Assembly: GCF_937967675.1 (NCBI RefSeq)
Contig: NZ_CALBSN010000124.1
Span: 1-61,180, forward strand
Source: an uncultured Flavobacterium sp.
GTDB taxonomy: Bacteria; Bacteroidota; Bacteroidia; Flavobacteriales; Flavobacteriaceae
DNA: 61,180 nt
Reading direction: 5' to 3'
Positions within the stretch are counted from its first letter, which is position 1. Each line of letters begins with the position of its first letter. The notes below the pieces were generated by a model, which saw only the letters and a list, made by a program, of their open reading frames with translations, did not search any database and had not been told where the DNA came from. The position numbers and the translations under genes were made by a program. Below, in pieces: positions 27,660-37,728 of the stretch.

Positions 27660-28628
27660 TTATTTCAGGTTTTCCCAATACCAAGCCACAGCCTCTTTCA
27701 ACCCTTGATCTATAGTATGTGTAGGCTTATAACCCAATAACGCTTTAGCTTTTTCTACTGATGCCAAAGAGTGTGGGATATCCCCTAAACGATTAGGTCC
27801 ATGAACCACTTCAACTCCTGCAATCTCGGCATCGTATGCACTTAAATACTCTTTTAAATACTTAACTAAATCATTTAAAGTAGTTCGATCTCCAACAGCG
27901 GTATTGTAAACAGTATTAATAGCTGCTGGATTTGCGGTCAACATAGCTCTTTCATTCATTTGAACCACATTGTCAACATAAGTAAAATCTCTTGAATAAT
28001 CACCCGTACCATTTATAACGGGAGACTCTTTTTTCATCAATTGCTTCACAAATAAAGGTATAACTGCCGCGTATGCTCCATTAGGGTCTTGTCTTCTTCC
28101 AAATACATTAAAATACCTTAGTCCTATAGTTTCCAACCCATAAGTTTTACTAAAAATTTCCGCATAAAGTTCATTTACATATTTAGTTATTGCATATGGA
28201 GAAAGTGGCTTACCAATTTTGTCTTCAACTTTAGGTAAACTTTCAGAATCGCCATAAGTAGAAGAACTTGCAGCGTAAATAAATCGTTTAACCCCTGCAT
28301 CTCTTGATGCTACTAGCATATTTAAAAAACCAGAAACATTAACCTCATTAGACGTTATTGGGTCTTTAATGGAACGGGGTACAGAACCTAAGGCTGCTTG
28401 ATGCAAAACATAATCAACTCCCTCTACTGCTTTCTGACAAACCTCTAAATCTCTTATGTCTCCTTCAATCAATTGAAAATCGGGATGGTCTAAAAAAGGG
28501 GCTATGTTATGTCTATGTCCAGTCGCAAAATTATCCAAACATAGTACTTGATGTTCTTTCTTTAAAAAATACTCACATAAATTGGAACCAATAAAACCTG
28601 CTCCACCTGTAATTAATATTTTACTCAT
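27660..28628 (-). CDS. UDP-N-acetylglucosamine 4-epimerase (TviC/WbpP-like SDR)
   Basis: This 322-aa extended SDR protein starts with the NAD loop TGGAGFIGSNLCEYF. It has CLDNFATGHRHNI, the catalytic Ser/Thr region AASSSTYGDS, the YxxxK motif in YAITKYVNELY, and LRYFNVFGRRQDPNGAYAAV. These match the WbpP/TviC branch that interconverts UDP-GlcNAc/UDP-GalNAc or their uronic acids. Together with TviB it gives the Vi-antigen style route to UDP-GalNAcA. It is a separate transcript: a terminator follows and nothing lies close upstream on its strand. Confidence 0.9.
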   Translation of the reverse strand: MSKILITGGAGFIGSNLCEYFLKKEHQVLCLDNFATGHRHNIAPFLDHPDFQLIEGDIRDLEVCQKAVEGVDYVLHQAALGSVPRSIKDPITSNEVNVSGFLNMLVASRDAGVKRFIYAASSSTYGDSESLPKVEDKIGKPLSPYAITKYVNELYAEIFSKTYGLETIGLRYFNVFGRRQDPNGAYAAVIPLFVKQLMKKESPVINGTGDYSRDFTYVDNVVQMNERAMLTANPAAINTVYNTAVGDRTTLNDLVKYLKEYLSAYDAEIAGVEVVHGPNRLGDIPHSLASVEKAKALLGYKPTHTIDQGLKEAVAWYWENLK

Positions 28629-29122
28629 TTTGTTTATATATATACTTTAGATTAATAACTAGTAAACACTTAACTCTAATATCCATATGAAAATTTACAA
28701 AAAAAATATAATTTATGCCATTGGTATATTTATATAAATCCAAAGTCAGTATTTTTTTTAGAAAAAAATATATCAAATATAGATATTTATGAAATTTTCT
28801 TTTTATTGTGCGATTAAAAAAAACTGAAACTTTTGTCATATTTTCATCAATATTTAATTTCAAGGAAATTTTATTTTAATCCAATTTTTTTTTAAGTTAA
28901 ATTTTAGTATTAAGTTGTCGCAATATAATAAGAAATTAATGTATATTTACAAATTGTATTAAAAAAATTAAGCTATTTAAAAAAATCAATTCATTAAAAT
29001 ACATATATTTTTTAGGTATGATTTAAAAAATAAATTTTTATACAATAAAAATATTACAATTATTCCATTTGATTTTAACAACTATCTAATTATATTTGTA
29101 AATACCAAATTATAAATAATCG
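28629..29122. other. AT-rich divergent intergenic region
   Basis: This 494-bp stretch separates the epimerase from the divergent CapD-like gene. It carries the CapD-like promoter at 29068-29098. A possible -7 box TATATTTG for the epimerase lies on the minus strand at 28774-28781, without a clear -33. I see no supported gene or RNA in it. Confidence 0.6.
29068..29098 (+). promoter_or_regulatory. Promoter of the CapD/PglF-like dehydratase gene
   Basis: TTTG at 29068-29071, a 19-bp spacer and TATATTTG at 29091-29098 match TTG-N(17-23)-TAnnTTTG. The start codon is at 29123, about 20 bases after the expected start of transcription. Confidence 0.7.
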
Positions 29123-31012
29123 ATGAAGAAAAAAATACTATTCTCTTTACATTTTTTTAAGTCTATCAATATTTTACCAGCATGGTTAATTTTACTTTTT
29201 GACTTCATTATCATTAGTATCATAGCAACTTTAAGTTATATCGTTTACAAAAATTTAGGTGTTAACTTGCAAACAGATATACCTCCATTTGAAAGGTATA
29301 CTATTTTACTAGCTGTTTATCTTCTTTCTTTTATTATTTTTAAAACGTACAAAGGAATTTTGAGATACTCTTCTTTAAGAGATATTATTAAGATATTTAA
29401 AGCTGTATTTTTATCAACTTTAATTTTGGTTACTATAAATGAAATTAGCAGAAATTTTTATGAGAAAAATATTTTTATTTATTCCATTTTAATAAATGCA
29501 ACTTTTTTTGGTTTTTTTGCATTAATCGGTTTCAGACTTATTGTGAAAACGTTTTTTTATTACATTCACAAAGACGAGTTCCCTGAATCTGAAAAAGAAA
29601 ACATTGCAATTGTTGGGGTGAACAGTCAAAACATCGCTTTAATCGAACCATTAAATTCCATTTCGAGTAAATACAATTTGATTTGTTTTTTTGATCAAAA
29701 CAACTCTTTACAAGGTAAAAAAGTTTCGGGAATACCCGTACAAGCAATATCACCTAATATTGTAACGCTTTTGAGGTACAAAAAAATTAAAAACCTTATA
29801 TTACCAAAAGAGTACCTAGAGGAAAATGATGAAAAAAAACTACTAGAAGATTGCATTCAAAACAATATTAAAGTATACAAACCTGAGTTATTACAAAAAA
29901 CCAATGCCTCACAAAAAACAAATCTCAAAGAATACAACTTGGAGGAATTGTTATTCAGAAAAAAAATAGATATTGACAATCCAAAAGTAATTGAACAATT
30001 CCAAAATAAAACGATTTTGGTAACTGGTGGAGCGGGTTCAATTGGATCTGAACTGGCTAAACAATTAGCCGCATTTCAACCCAAAAAAATAATAATTTTA
30101 GACCAAGGAGAAACACCGCTACACGATATACAATTACATTTTGACAAACATCTATCCAATTGTAATTCTTGCTTTGAATTGGTAGATGTGACCAATAAGA
30201 AGGAAATCGGACATGTATTTGAAACTTACAAACCTGATATTGTTTTCCATGCTGCCGCATACAAACACGTGCCTGTTCTTGAAAAAAACTACAAACAAGC
30301 CATCAAAGTTAACGTATATGGAACCCTAAACTGCTTAGAATTAGCCCTAACTCATGGTGCAAAAAAATTTATTTTCGTTTCGACTGATAAAGCAGTAAAT
30401 CCAACTAATATTATGGGTTCAAGTAAACGTATTGCAGAAATGTTGGCTCAAAATTTATTTCTTACTCAAAATGAAAAAAAGATGGAAATAATGATTACAC
30501 GTTTTGGAAATGTTTTAGGTTCAAATGGGTCTGTGGTACATCTGTTCAAAGAACAAATTGCAAAAGGTGGCCCAATTACAGTTACCCATCCTGAAGTAAA
30601 TCGATTTTTTATGACAATTCCCGAAGCATGTAAATTAGTGATTGAAGCAGGAGCTATGGGTAGTGGTGGAAACATCTATGTGTTTGACATGGGAAAATCC
30701 ATTAAAATTGTTGATTTAGCAGAAAAAATGATACGACTTGCAGGAAAAATTCCTGGAAAAGACATTGAAATAAAATTTACAGGTTTACGTCCAGGTGAAA
30801 AATTATATGAAGAAGTTCTTACAGAATGTTCGGAAACTCTTCCAACATATCATCCTAAAATCGTAATTGCAAAAGAAACAGAAGAGAGAAAGTTTTCAAA
30901 TGATGACATTATAAATGCTCTTGAAGATTTTCAAAAAATAACAAGAAAAGAAACCATTACTATTATTAAAAATCTTGTCCCTGAATACCAACCTGAACAT
31001 TCGATTGAATAG
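29123..31012 (+). CDS. CapD/PglF-like membrane-bound UDP-GlcNAc 4,6-dehydratase
   Basis: This 629-aa protein has four N-terminal transmembrane segments (about 15-140), a linking Rossmann-like domain (about 155-270) and a C-terminal SDR domain. The SDR NAD loop TGGAGSIGSELAKQL lies near residue 298, with FHAAAYKHVP and STDKAVNPTNIMGSSKR further on. The catalytic Tyr of ordinary SDRs is replaced by Met in MGSSK (about 431), as in long-form dehydratases of the PglF/WbpM type. Their product, UDP-4-keto-6-deoxy sugar, feeds bacillosamine or similar amino sugars. It fits upstream of the PglD/PglC-like enzymes. Own promoter, opposite direction to the operon. Confidence 0.92.
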   Translation: MKKKILFSLHFFKSINILPAWLILLFDFIIISIIATLSYIVYKNLGVNLQTDIPPFERYTILLAVYLLSFIIFKTYKGILRYSSLRDIIKIFKAVFLSTLILVTINEISRNFYEKNIFIYSILINATFFGFFALIGFRLIVKTFFYYIHKDEFPESEKENIAIVGVNSQNIALIEPLNSISSKYNLICFFDQNNSLQGKKVSGIPVQAISPNIVTLLRYKKIKNLILPKEYLEENDEKKLLEDCIQNNIKVYKPELLQKTNASQKTNLKEYNLEELLFRKKIDIDNPKVIEQFQNKTILVTGGAGSIGSELAKQLAAFQPKKIIILDQGETPLHDIQLHFDKHLSNCNSCFELVDVTNKKEIGHVFETYKPDIVFHAAAYKHVPVLEKNYKQAIKVNVYGTLNCLELALTHGAKKFIFVSTDKAVNPTNIMGSSKRIAEMLAQNLFLTQNEKKMEIMITRFGNVLGSNGSVVHLFKEQIAKGGPITVTHPEVNRFFMTIPEACKLVIEAGAMGSGGNIYVFDMGKSIKIVDLAEKMIRLAGKIPGKDIEIKFTGLRPGEKLYEEVLTECSETLPTYHPKIVIAKETEERKFSNDDIINALEDFQKITRKETITIIKNLVPEYQPEHSIE

Positions 31013-31242
31013 AAAAAATGTTTTAATTTAAATTAACTTTTCAACCTATAAAAAATAAGATGCAATTTTTAGTTACATTATTACTATAGTATAATTTATT
31101 TTAATTTATAAATATCTATTTTGAATGATTCATTAAATCTTACTATAATTCGTTGAATACTAAACTAGTAATTAATTTACTTTATTTATTATAAAACTAA
31201 ATCTTTTTTATTTTTTAGATTTTTTTGACTAATTATTGAAAA

Positions 31243-33090
31243 TTACTCTACGGTTACAGATTTTGCTAAATTCCTAGGCTGATCTACATTACAACCTCTT
31301 AAAACTGCAATATGATACGATAATAATTGTAACGGAATTGTAGTTAATAATGGTGTAAATGGTTCGTTAGTTTCTGGAATTTCAATAACATGATCTGCTA
31401 AAGCCTTAACTTGTGTATCTCCTTTAGTTACCACTGCAATAATTTTTCCACTTCTTGATTTAATTTCTTGAATGTTACTTACCACTTTATCATAATGACC
31501 TTTATTTGGTGCAATAACAATAACCGGCATGTGCTCATCAATCAAAGCAATAGGCCCGTGCTTCATTTCTGCCGCTGGATAACCTTCTGCGTGAATATAA
31601 GAAATCTCTTTTAATTTCAAAGCTCCTTCTAAAGCTACTGGGAAATTATATCCTCTACCTAAATATAAGCAATTCGATGCGTCTTTATAAATTTCGGCAA
31701 TTTTTTTAGCAATATCATTTGTTAATAATGCTTCTTCAACTTTTTCAGGTATCAACTCTAATTCAAGCAAATAACGTTGGTAATCAGAATTACTTAAAGT
31801 ACCTTTAGCTTTAGCCAAACGAAGTGCTAACAAAGTAAGAATTGTAATTTGCGTAGTAAATGCTTTTGTTGATGCCACTCCAATTTCTGGACCCGCGTGT
31901 GTATAAGCACCCGCATGCGTTTCACGAGAAATCGATGAACCTACTACATTACAAACTCCAAACACAAATGCTCCATTTTCTTTAGCCAACTTAATAGCGG
32001 CAAGAGTATCAGCAGTTTCACCAGATTGAGAAATTGCAATTACCACATCATCTTTATTAATAATAGGATTTCTGTAACGGAATTCAGATGCATATTCCAC
32101 CTCAACAGGAATTCTTGAAAATTCTTCTATAATATATTCGGCAACTAAACCTGCATGCCATGAAGTTCCACAAGCTACTATTAGAATTCGTTTTGCACTT
32201 AAGAATTTTTCCAAATTATCTTCTACACCCGACATTTGTACAATACCTTTATTAGCCAAAAGTCTTCCTCTATAAGTATCTTTAATTACACTTGGTTGTT
32301 CATAGATTTCCTTCATCATAAAATGATCGTAACCTCCTTTTTCAATTTGCTCTAAATTTAATTGGAGCTCTTGAATATAAGGGTCAACCAAAGAATCGTC
32401 TTTAATTTTTCTAACTTTTAATGGTTTGTGTAAACGCACAATTGCCATTTCTTCGTCTTCTAAATAAATAGCATTTGACGTATACTCGATAAAAGGTGTT
32501 GCATCAGAAGCAATGAAAAATTCATCTTCGCCAATTCCAATTGCTAATGGACTTCCCAAACGAGCCACAATTATTTCATCTGGTTTTTCAACGTCGATTA
32601 CTGCAATTGCATAAGCTCCAATAACTTGGTTTAATGCAATTTGAACCGCATGACCTAACTTACAATTTTCATTCTTCTTAACTTCCTCAATCAAATTAAC
32701 CAATACTTCTGTATCTGTATCCGATTTAAAAGTATAGCCTCTTTTGATTAATTCTTGTTTTAAAGGTTCATAATTTTCAATAATTCCATTATGAATAATT
32801 ACTAATTTTCCAGAGTTTGAAAAATGAGGATGCGAATTAACATCATTAGGCACACCATGAGTAGCCCAACGCGTATGCCCCATACCTATTTTACCAATTG
32901 TTGTATTTTCTTCTTGCGCTTTTGCTTCTAAATCAGATACCTTACCTTTAGTTTTAGATAATTTTAATTCGTTACCATCATATAAGACGATACCTGCACT
33001 ATCATAACCTCTATACTCTAAACGGTGTAATCCTTTAATAATTACAGAATAAGCATCTCTTTTGCCTATATATCCTACAATTCCACACAT
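31243..33090 (-). CDS. glmS: Glutamine-fructose-6-phosphate aminotransferase
   Basis: This 615-aa enzyme makes glucosamine-6-phosphate from fructose-6-phosphate and glutamine, the entry to UDP-GlcNAc. The N-terminal glutaminase begins MCGIVGYIG with the Cys2 nucleophile, then GMGHTRWATHG and HNGIIENY. Two SIS domains follow (about 290-420 and 460-595): CGTSWHAG, ISQSGETADTLAA, AEMKHGPIALI. It ends NLAKSVTVE, the standard C-terminus. It is alone, with its own promoter. Its location next to the polysaccharide genes fits supply of amino-sugar precursor. Confidence 0.97.
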   Translation of the reverse strand: MCGIVGYIGKRDAYSVIIKGLHRLEYRGYDSAGIVLYDGNELKLSKTKGKVSDLEAKAQEENTTIGKIGMGHTRWATHGVPNDVNSHPHFSNSGKLVIIHNGIIENYEPLKQELIKRGYTFKSDTDTEVLVNLIEEVKKNENCKLGHAVQIALNQVIGAYAIAVIDVEKPDEIIVARLGSPLAIGIGEDEFFIASDATPFIEYTSNAIYLEDEEMAIVRLHKPLKVRKIKDDSLVDPYIQELQLNLEQIEKGGYDHFMMKEIYEQPSVIKDTYRGRLLANKGIVQMSGVEDNLEKFLSAKRILIVACGTSWHAGLVAEYIIEEFSRIPVEVEYASEFRYRNPIINKDDVVIAISQSGETADTLAAIKLAKENGAFVFGVCNVVGSSISRETHAGAYTHAGPEIGVASTKAFTTQITILTLLALRLAKAKGTLSNSDYQRYLLELELIPEKVEEALLTNDIAKKIAEIYKDASNCLYLGRGYNFPVALEGALKLKEISYIHAEGYPAAEMKHGPIALIDEHMPVIVIAPNKGHYDKVVSNIQEIKSRSGKIIAVVTKGDTQVKALADHVIEIPETNEPFTPLLTTIPLQLLSYHIAVLRGCNVDQPRNLAKSVTVE

Positions 33091-33138
33091 AAATTAATAA
33101 TATAATTTTATTTATTTTTTTAACTACCTATAATAAAA

Positions 33139-33170
33139 CAAACTTACAACTTTTATAATAAAATTAACAA
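33139..33170 (-). promoter_or_regulatory. glmS promoter
   Basis: On the minus strand TTG (33170-33168), a 21-bp spacer and TAAGTTTG (33146-33139) match the Bacteroidota consensus, about 50 bp before the glmS start. The -33 end touches the terminator of the gene upstream. Confidence 0.6.
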
Positions 33171-33205
33171 AAAAACCGCCTCAAATTGCTTTGAAACGGT
33201 TTTTC
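33169..33205 (-). terminator. Terminator after the T9SS repeat protein gene
   Basis: Imperfect stem aaaaaaccg-cc-tcaaa / tttga-aa-cggttttt with a short loop, ending in U residues. It lies about 30 bp past the stop codon at 33237. Confidence 0.75.
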
Positions 33206-33236
33206 CTTAATCAACTATAAACTTTAATCTACTATG

Positions 33237-36200
33237 CTATTGTTTAATCATTTTAAACGTCTGTGTGTTAGCCCCTTGACGAACAATTACCAAATACATA
33301 CCCACTGAATAGTTATCTCCTATCGTGTGTTGGGCGATTTCATTTGCTGCTATTGCGCTACTTTCAATCATTTTTCCGGTTACATCATACACTTGATAGA
33401 ATAACGTTGCCGTTTCTCCTTCTATTGGTGTAATACTAAATGTGGTAGTAAATGGATTTGGATACGCCTTGAATTCCGATATAATACTTGTTTTTGTCAC
33501 TCCATTATTTGATACAACTCGTGTTGGCTGTGTTGGCTTTTCTTTGATTAACGTTATTGTACATGGTGCTCCTTCTGCTCCATATTCAGTTCCTCTTATC
33601 ACTTGTACTCTAACTTGATGAGTTGTATCATATATATATCCCGTCAATTGTGAAAAACTAAACGAATTCGTAGCACTCTCAATTGAAGCAACTAACGTTG
33701 TTCCTGTTACATCGTATACATTAAATTTATAACCCGTAGCATTCGTTACTGCAGTAGCATATATAGCATCAGTATATAAAATACTAGTTCCACATTGTGT
33801 GCTTTCGATTGCTGTTGTTGGTGGACCACTTAATGTAATGATACACAAAGCACCTTCTAATCCATAAGAACCTTCTCCTTGTTTCACCTTAACACCTACT
33901 TTATAACTAGTGCCTATTGTATAAGCAATATCCGTTATTCTAAAGAAACTAAACGGACGCTCTAACTCGGTAATAAAAGCACCATTTGCATCATAAATTC
34001 TAAATGCATACATCGTTGCATTAGCAACAGATCTCGCATAAATACGATCCGCAATGTTAATTGTTACTCCACACTGCGTTGCCACCAATGAAGTCGTTGG
34101 AATTGCAATAGTTACATTACATCTCGAACCTTGCTCTCCATAAGAACCATTACCGCGTTTTACTCGTACTCCTACTTGATACGTCATGCCATAAACTGAT
34201 GCAAACTCTCGCATTCTAAAGAAGTTTGAAGTCTTCTCTAATGTCGTTATAAGGTTACCCTCACTATCGTAAATGTCAAATGCATACGTTACACCATTCC
34301 ATACAGAAGTTGCAAAAACACGATCTTCTGTTGTAACCGTTTGATTACATTGTGAAGTTTGGATAGCTGTAACTGGAGTAGTCAATGTTATCGAACACGC
34401 TGAACCTGCAATACCATAAACTCCATTTTTCTTTATTCTAACTTTCACATTATAAGTAACTCCAAATTCAAAAGATGGCAATGCTTGAACAAATTGGAAA
34501 AAGTTTCCTCGTGTCTCATAAGTAGTTAATAAAGTACTACCGGTACTATCGTAAATATCAAATGCATACATGGTTGCGCCTGACACTGAACGGGTATAAA
34601 CACGCTCATTAAACGCTACTGTACTTCCACAATTCGTCAAATTAGAATAATCTGGACAATCCACCGTTAAGCTAACTTCTTTTGAACCACCACATGGCGT
34701 TGTAAAAGATAAAGATACCGTATTGTTATTATTTGAAAAATTAATCGGATGATTTATAGAAACAGTAATACTATTTGTTCCTGCTCCACTCGATATGCTC
34801 ATACCCTCAGGTAATGTCCAAACATAATTACTTCCAACTCCTGCCGATACACTATAAGTTGCTGTTGTTAAACCACAAATATTTGTTGGACCTCCTATAG
34901 ATGCAATTGCCGAAGAAACAGCTACCGCTCTTGAAGGACTAGTACCACAACTTGCGGAATTAGCAACTACTGTAATACTACCTGATACAAAACCTGAAGC
35001 AAAAGATACTTGAATACTTCGAGTGCCTTGTCCTGATACTAAGGTTACTCCTGTTGGAAGCGACCAAGTATAACTGTCTGCTCCTGTTACAGGTAAAATA
35101 TTATAAGTATAAATACCATTCTGTGGCGTTGTTGTTACATTACCATTTACATCAACTGAATTTGATGTAGCACCACAAATAATACGCTCTCCATAAATAT
35201 ATCCAGGGGTAGGAACTCCTGATATAGATAATGTTCTTGGTTGACTCGATCCACATGGTGAAAGAGCACGAACCGATAGTGTACCACTTACGCTGCTTGA
35301 AGCGGATACGGTAATACTGGTTCCTGTAGCAGCACCTTGTATGGTCATACCTGATGGTAAAATCCATTCATAACTTGTAGCACCATCAACAGCTGTAATA
35401 CTATAATCAAAAGTTCCTCCAGAGCAAATTTGTGTTGTTCCAACAATTGCACCAGGCATAGCGATACCGCTAACTGTCAAACTACCTGATGATATAACAC
35501 CATTAGCTCCTGTAGCAGATACACGAATAGTACCACGAGTAAATGATGAATTATAAGTAACAGATATAGTGTTAGTGTTGATACCAGATGAAATCGTTGA
35601 ACCACTTGGAACAGTCCAAACATAGGAAGTAGCTCCTTCAACTGAAGGAACACTATACAATCCTGTTACAGAACCATTAGCTATACAAATAGTAGATGCT
35701 CCAGTTATACTTAATGGACTAGTTTGCCTTGTTACTGACAAACTTCTTACACTTGACTCTGAACATGAATTAATCGCTTTAACCGTGATATTACCCCTAG
35801 AAAACGTTGAACTAATACTCACCTGAACCGTATTACCTGTCGTTGCAGTAATTGTCATACCTGAAGGTAAATTCCAAACATAACTCGTAGCACCACTCAC
35901 CGCTGGAATAGTATAAGTAGCTGTTGTAGCAGAGGAAGACAAAGATGATGATCCAGAAATAGCTCCAACAGTGTCTGATAATGGCGCAATAACTTGCGAA
36001 GATGTTCTCTGACTATCAAGTGAACAACCTGCACTATTAGTAATTCTTACAAAAAATTCTCTGTAACCTATACTATTTGTTGGAACTTCATAAGAACTAC
36101 TGATGGCACCTGAAATAGGTACTGCTCCTGCATTTGAAAGTTCCCAACCCGTACCCGCACTACTATCAATTTTGTACCATTGATATGTTAAACCTGTACC

Positions 36201-37661
36201 AGATGCAACTACAGAAATTGTTTCTGGAGCACTACCCTTGCACACAGACCAGTTGATATTATTTGGTTGAGTAATGATACTATTGGATAAAATATTTCCA
36301 GAAAGTGAAATAGATCGTCCAAGAGCGTTTGTAGCACTCACCGTCAAAATACCGCTACTAGAAGAATTTGCGTTGTTGGTAAATTTAACATATATAGTAG
36401 TGGTATTTAATTGACCTGATATGGTATTAATAGTTAATGTAGAATAAAAATTTACATTATCTTGCGAATAAGAAAAGCCAGTTACTGAGCCTAAAGTAAT
36501 GTTAGAACCAACATTTGACGCAGAAACGGTAAACGGTTTTATCAAGAATGCTCCCGTTGGACACAAATCAAACTGCAAATTTGAAATATTTGTAGTGATT
36601 TGACCTGCTTGAACAGGTACCACAACGGTACGCACAGTACCATAACTAACACCATTTGAGTTTATGGCATATGCTCTCAAATAATAGGTGCCAGGAGATA
36701 AATTATTTATAGTTCCATTAAATGAACCTTCTCCACTTCCATAAGACTTCTTATTATCATCTATTGTAGGCGTTCCTGAAGTATTCCAAACAAATCCTTT
36801 TTCAGAAACAGAAAAATCTCTATCATCAGTAACATTACCTTGAATATCAATTGAATTATTTAAAATCGGACTTAAAACAGCAGTACCATTAACTACGACA
36901 GGGGCTCCTTGATTAATTACTGTTGAACCCTGTAAATTCATAGCATAATTATCAAAATTTGATACCCTATATCCTCCAAAACCGAAATATGAGTAAAGAA
37001 CTGTTGAATTACCAATATTATTATTCTGATAAACTCTTTCTTGAACGGCAGATGGTGAAGAATACAATAAAGTACCGTTTGAACTTGAGGGCCAAACTTC
37101 AAGTCTTAAATGATAATTATTATTAGCTTGAGCAGTAATCTTAAGTACAATTTTATACCACTTATCAGGGGAACCATTATTTAATAAATCAGATATCGAA
37201 GTATTGACAACTCCACCTGATTGCCAACTTCCAAAATTCTGAGAGGAATTATTGTAAAAGATAAAACCTCCTCCGTGAACTGAAACACCAAGACAAATAG
37301 CAGGATTACCACTATTACTATGAACCTGATTTGGCACAGAAGTAAAACCAATGGCACTATAACCAGAATTAAACTCACTCTTTACAAAACTACTAAATTC
37401 ATATACAGAACCTACTCCACCATTGGAATACCCTTGTTTTGTTGTGTAAACTTCATTTGCTGAAGCATTCCCTATAAATACAGCGCCAGAACCTGAAATA
37501 CCTGTATTTGTTGACTGGCTGACTTGTGTATTTCCCGTATTTCCTCTAGTAAAATAATTGGATAAATCTCCAGCCGTGTTAAAGTTGTAAAATGTAGATG
37601 TTTGAGATTGTGTTACAAGTGCAAACAATAACATGATTGATAAGTAAAAATATTTTTTCAT
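33237..37661 (-). CDS. T9SS-exported multi-repeat surface protein (type A sorting domain)
   Basis: I start at the Met at 37661 (MKKYFYLSIMLLFALVTQSQ), giving 1474 aa with a clear signal peptide. Residues about 22-250 form a lectin-like domain. From about 350 to 1000 come PKD/Ig-like units of about 85 aa with the recurring words ATSYVWTLPSG and SGSLTV. Then four units of about 93 aa (about 33540-34660) follow the pattern SQCG ... DRIYA.SV.NATMYAFDIYD. The last 75 residues are a T9SS type A sorting domain: YPNPFTTTFSI, YQVYDVTGKMI, GMYLVIV. The protein is expected to leave through T9SS and be surface-attached. No enzyme motif seen; adhesion or matrix role is inferred. Confidence 0.9.
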   Translation of the reverse strand: MKKYFYLSIMLLFALVTQSQTSTFYNFNTAGDLSNYFTRGNTGNTQVSQSTNTGISGSGAVFIGNASANEVYTTKQGYSNGGVGSVYEFSSFVKSEFNSGYSAIGFTSVPNQVHSNSGNPAICLGVSVHGGGFIFYNNSSQNFGSWQSGGVVNTSISDLLNNGSPDKWYKIVLKITAQANNNYHLRLEVWPSSSNGTLLYSSPSAVQERVYQNNNIGNSTVLYSYFGFGGYRVSNFDNYAMNLQGSTVINQGAPVVVNGTAVLSPILNNSIDIQGNVTDDRDFSVSEKGFVWNTSGTPTIDDNKKSYGSGEGSFNGTINNLSPGTYYLRAYAINSNGVSYGTVRTVVVPVQAGQITTNISNLQFDLCPTGAFLIKPFTVSASNVGSNITLGSVTGFSYSQDNVNFYSTLTINTISGQLNTTTIYVKFTNNANSSSSGILTVSATNALGRSISLSGNILSNSIITQPNNINWSVCKGSAPETISVVASGTGLTYQWYKIDSSAGTGWELSNAGAVPISGAISSSYEVPTNSIGYREFFVRITNSAGCSLDSQRTSSQVIAPLSDTVGAISGSSSLSSSATTATYTIPAVSGATSYVWNLPSGMTITATTGNTVQVSISSTFSRGNITVKAINSCSESSVRSLSVTRQTSPLSITGASTICIANGSVTGLYSVPSVEGATSYVWTVPSGSTISSGINTNTISVTYNSSFTRGTIRVSATGANGVISSGSLTVSGIAMPGAIVGTTQICSGGTFDYSITAVDGATSYEWILPSGMTIQGAATGTSITVSASSSVSGTLSVRALSPCGSSQPRTLSISGVPTPGYIYGERIICGATSNSVDVNGNVTTTPQNGIYTYNILPVTGADSYTWSLPTGVTLVSGQGTRSIQVSFASGFVSGSITVVANSASCGTSPSRAVAVSSAIASIGGPTNICGLTTATYSVSAGVGSNYVWTLPEGMSISSGAGTNSITVSINHPINFSNNNNTVSLSFTTPCGGSKEVSLTVDCPDYSNLTNCGSTVAFNERVYTRSVSGATMYAFDIYDSTGSTLLTTYETRGNFFQFVQALPSFEFGVTYNVKVRIKKNGVYGIAGSACSITLTTPVTAIQTSQCNQTVTTEDRVFATSVWNGVTYAFDIYDSEGNLITTLEKTSNFFRMREFASVYGMTYQVGVRVKRGNGSYGEQGSRCNVTIAIPTTSLVATQCGVTINIADRIYARSVANATMYAFRIYDANGAFITELERPFSFFRITDIAYTIGTSYKVGVKVKQGEGSYGLEGALCIITLSGPPTTAIESTQCGTSILYTDAIYATAVTNATGYKFNVYDVTGTTLVASIESATNSFSFSQLTGYIYDTTHQVRVQVIRGTEYGAEGAPCTITLIKEKPTQPTRVVSNNGVTKTSIISEFKAYPNPFTTTFSITPIEGETATLFYQVYDVTGKMIESSAIAANEIAQHTIGDNYSVGMYLVIVRQGANTQTFKMIKQ

Positions 37662-37679
37662 AAAAGATATGTTTTTGCA

Positions 37680-37687
37680 CAAATTTA
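37680..37687 (-). promoter_or_regulatory. Candidate -7 element of the T9SS repeat protein gene
   Basis: The minus strand reads TAAATTTG (TAnnTTTG) about 20 bp before the ATG at 37661. No -33 match is evident, which may mean an activator is needed; the regulator gene lies directly upstream. Confidence 0.4.
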
Positions 37688-37728
37688 GAATTAAAAAAAC
37701 ACATAAGCATATAGAAAAAATATAGATT

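Noticed and set aside
28621..28863. 80-codon frame on the minus strand upstream of the epimerase
   Set aside because: The product is Lys/Phe/Ile-rich with no domain, lies in an AT-rich promoter region and overlaps the epimerase start.
29538..30675. Three 67-71 codon frames antisense to the CapD-like gene
   Set aside because: The sense strand encodes conserved dehydratase motifs throughout; no promoter or RBS supports the antisense frames.
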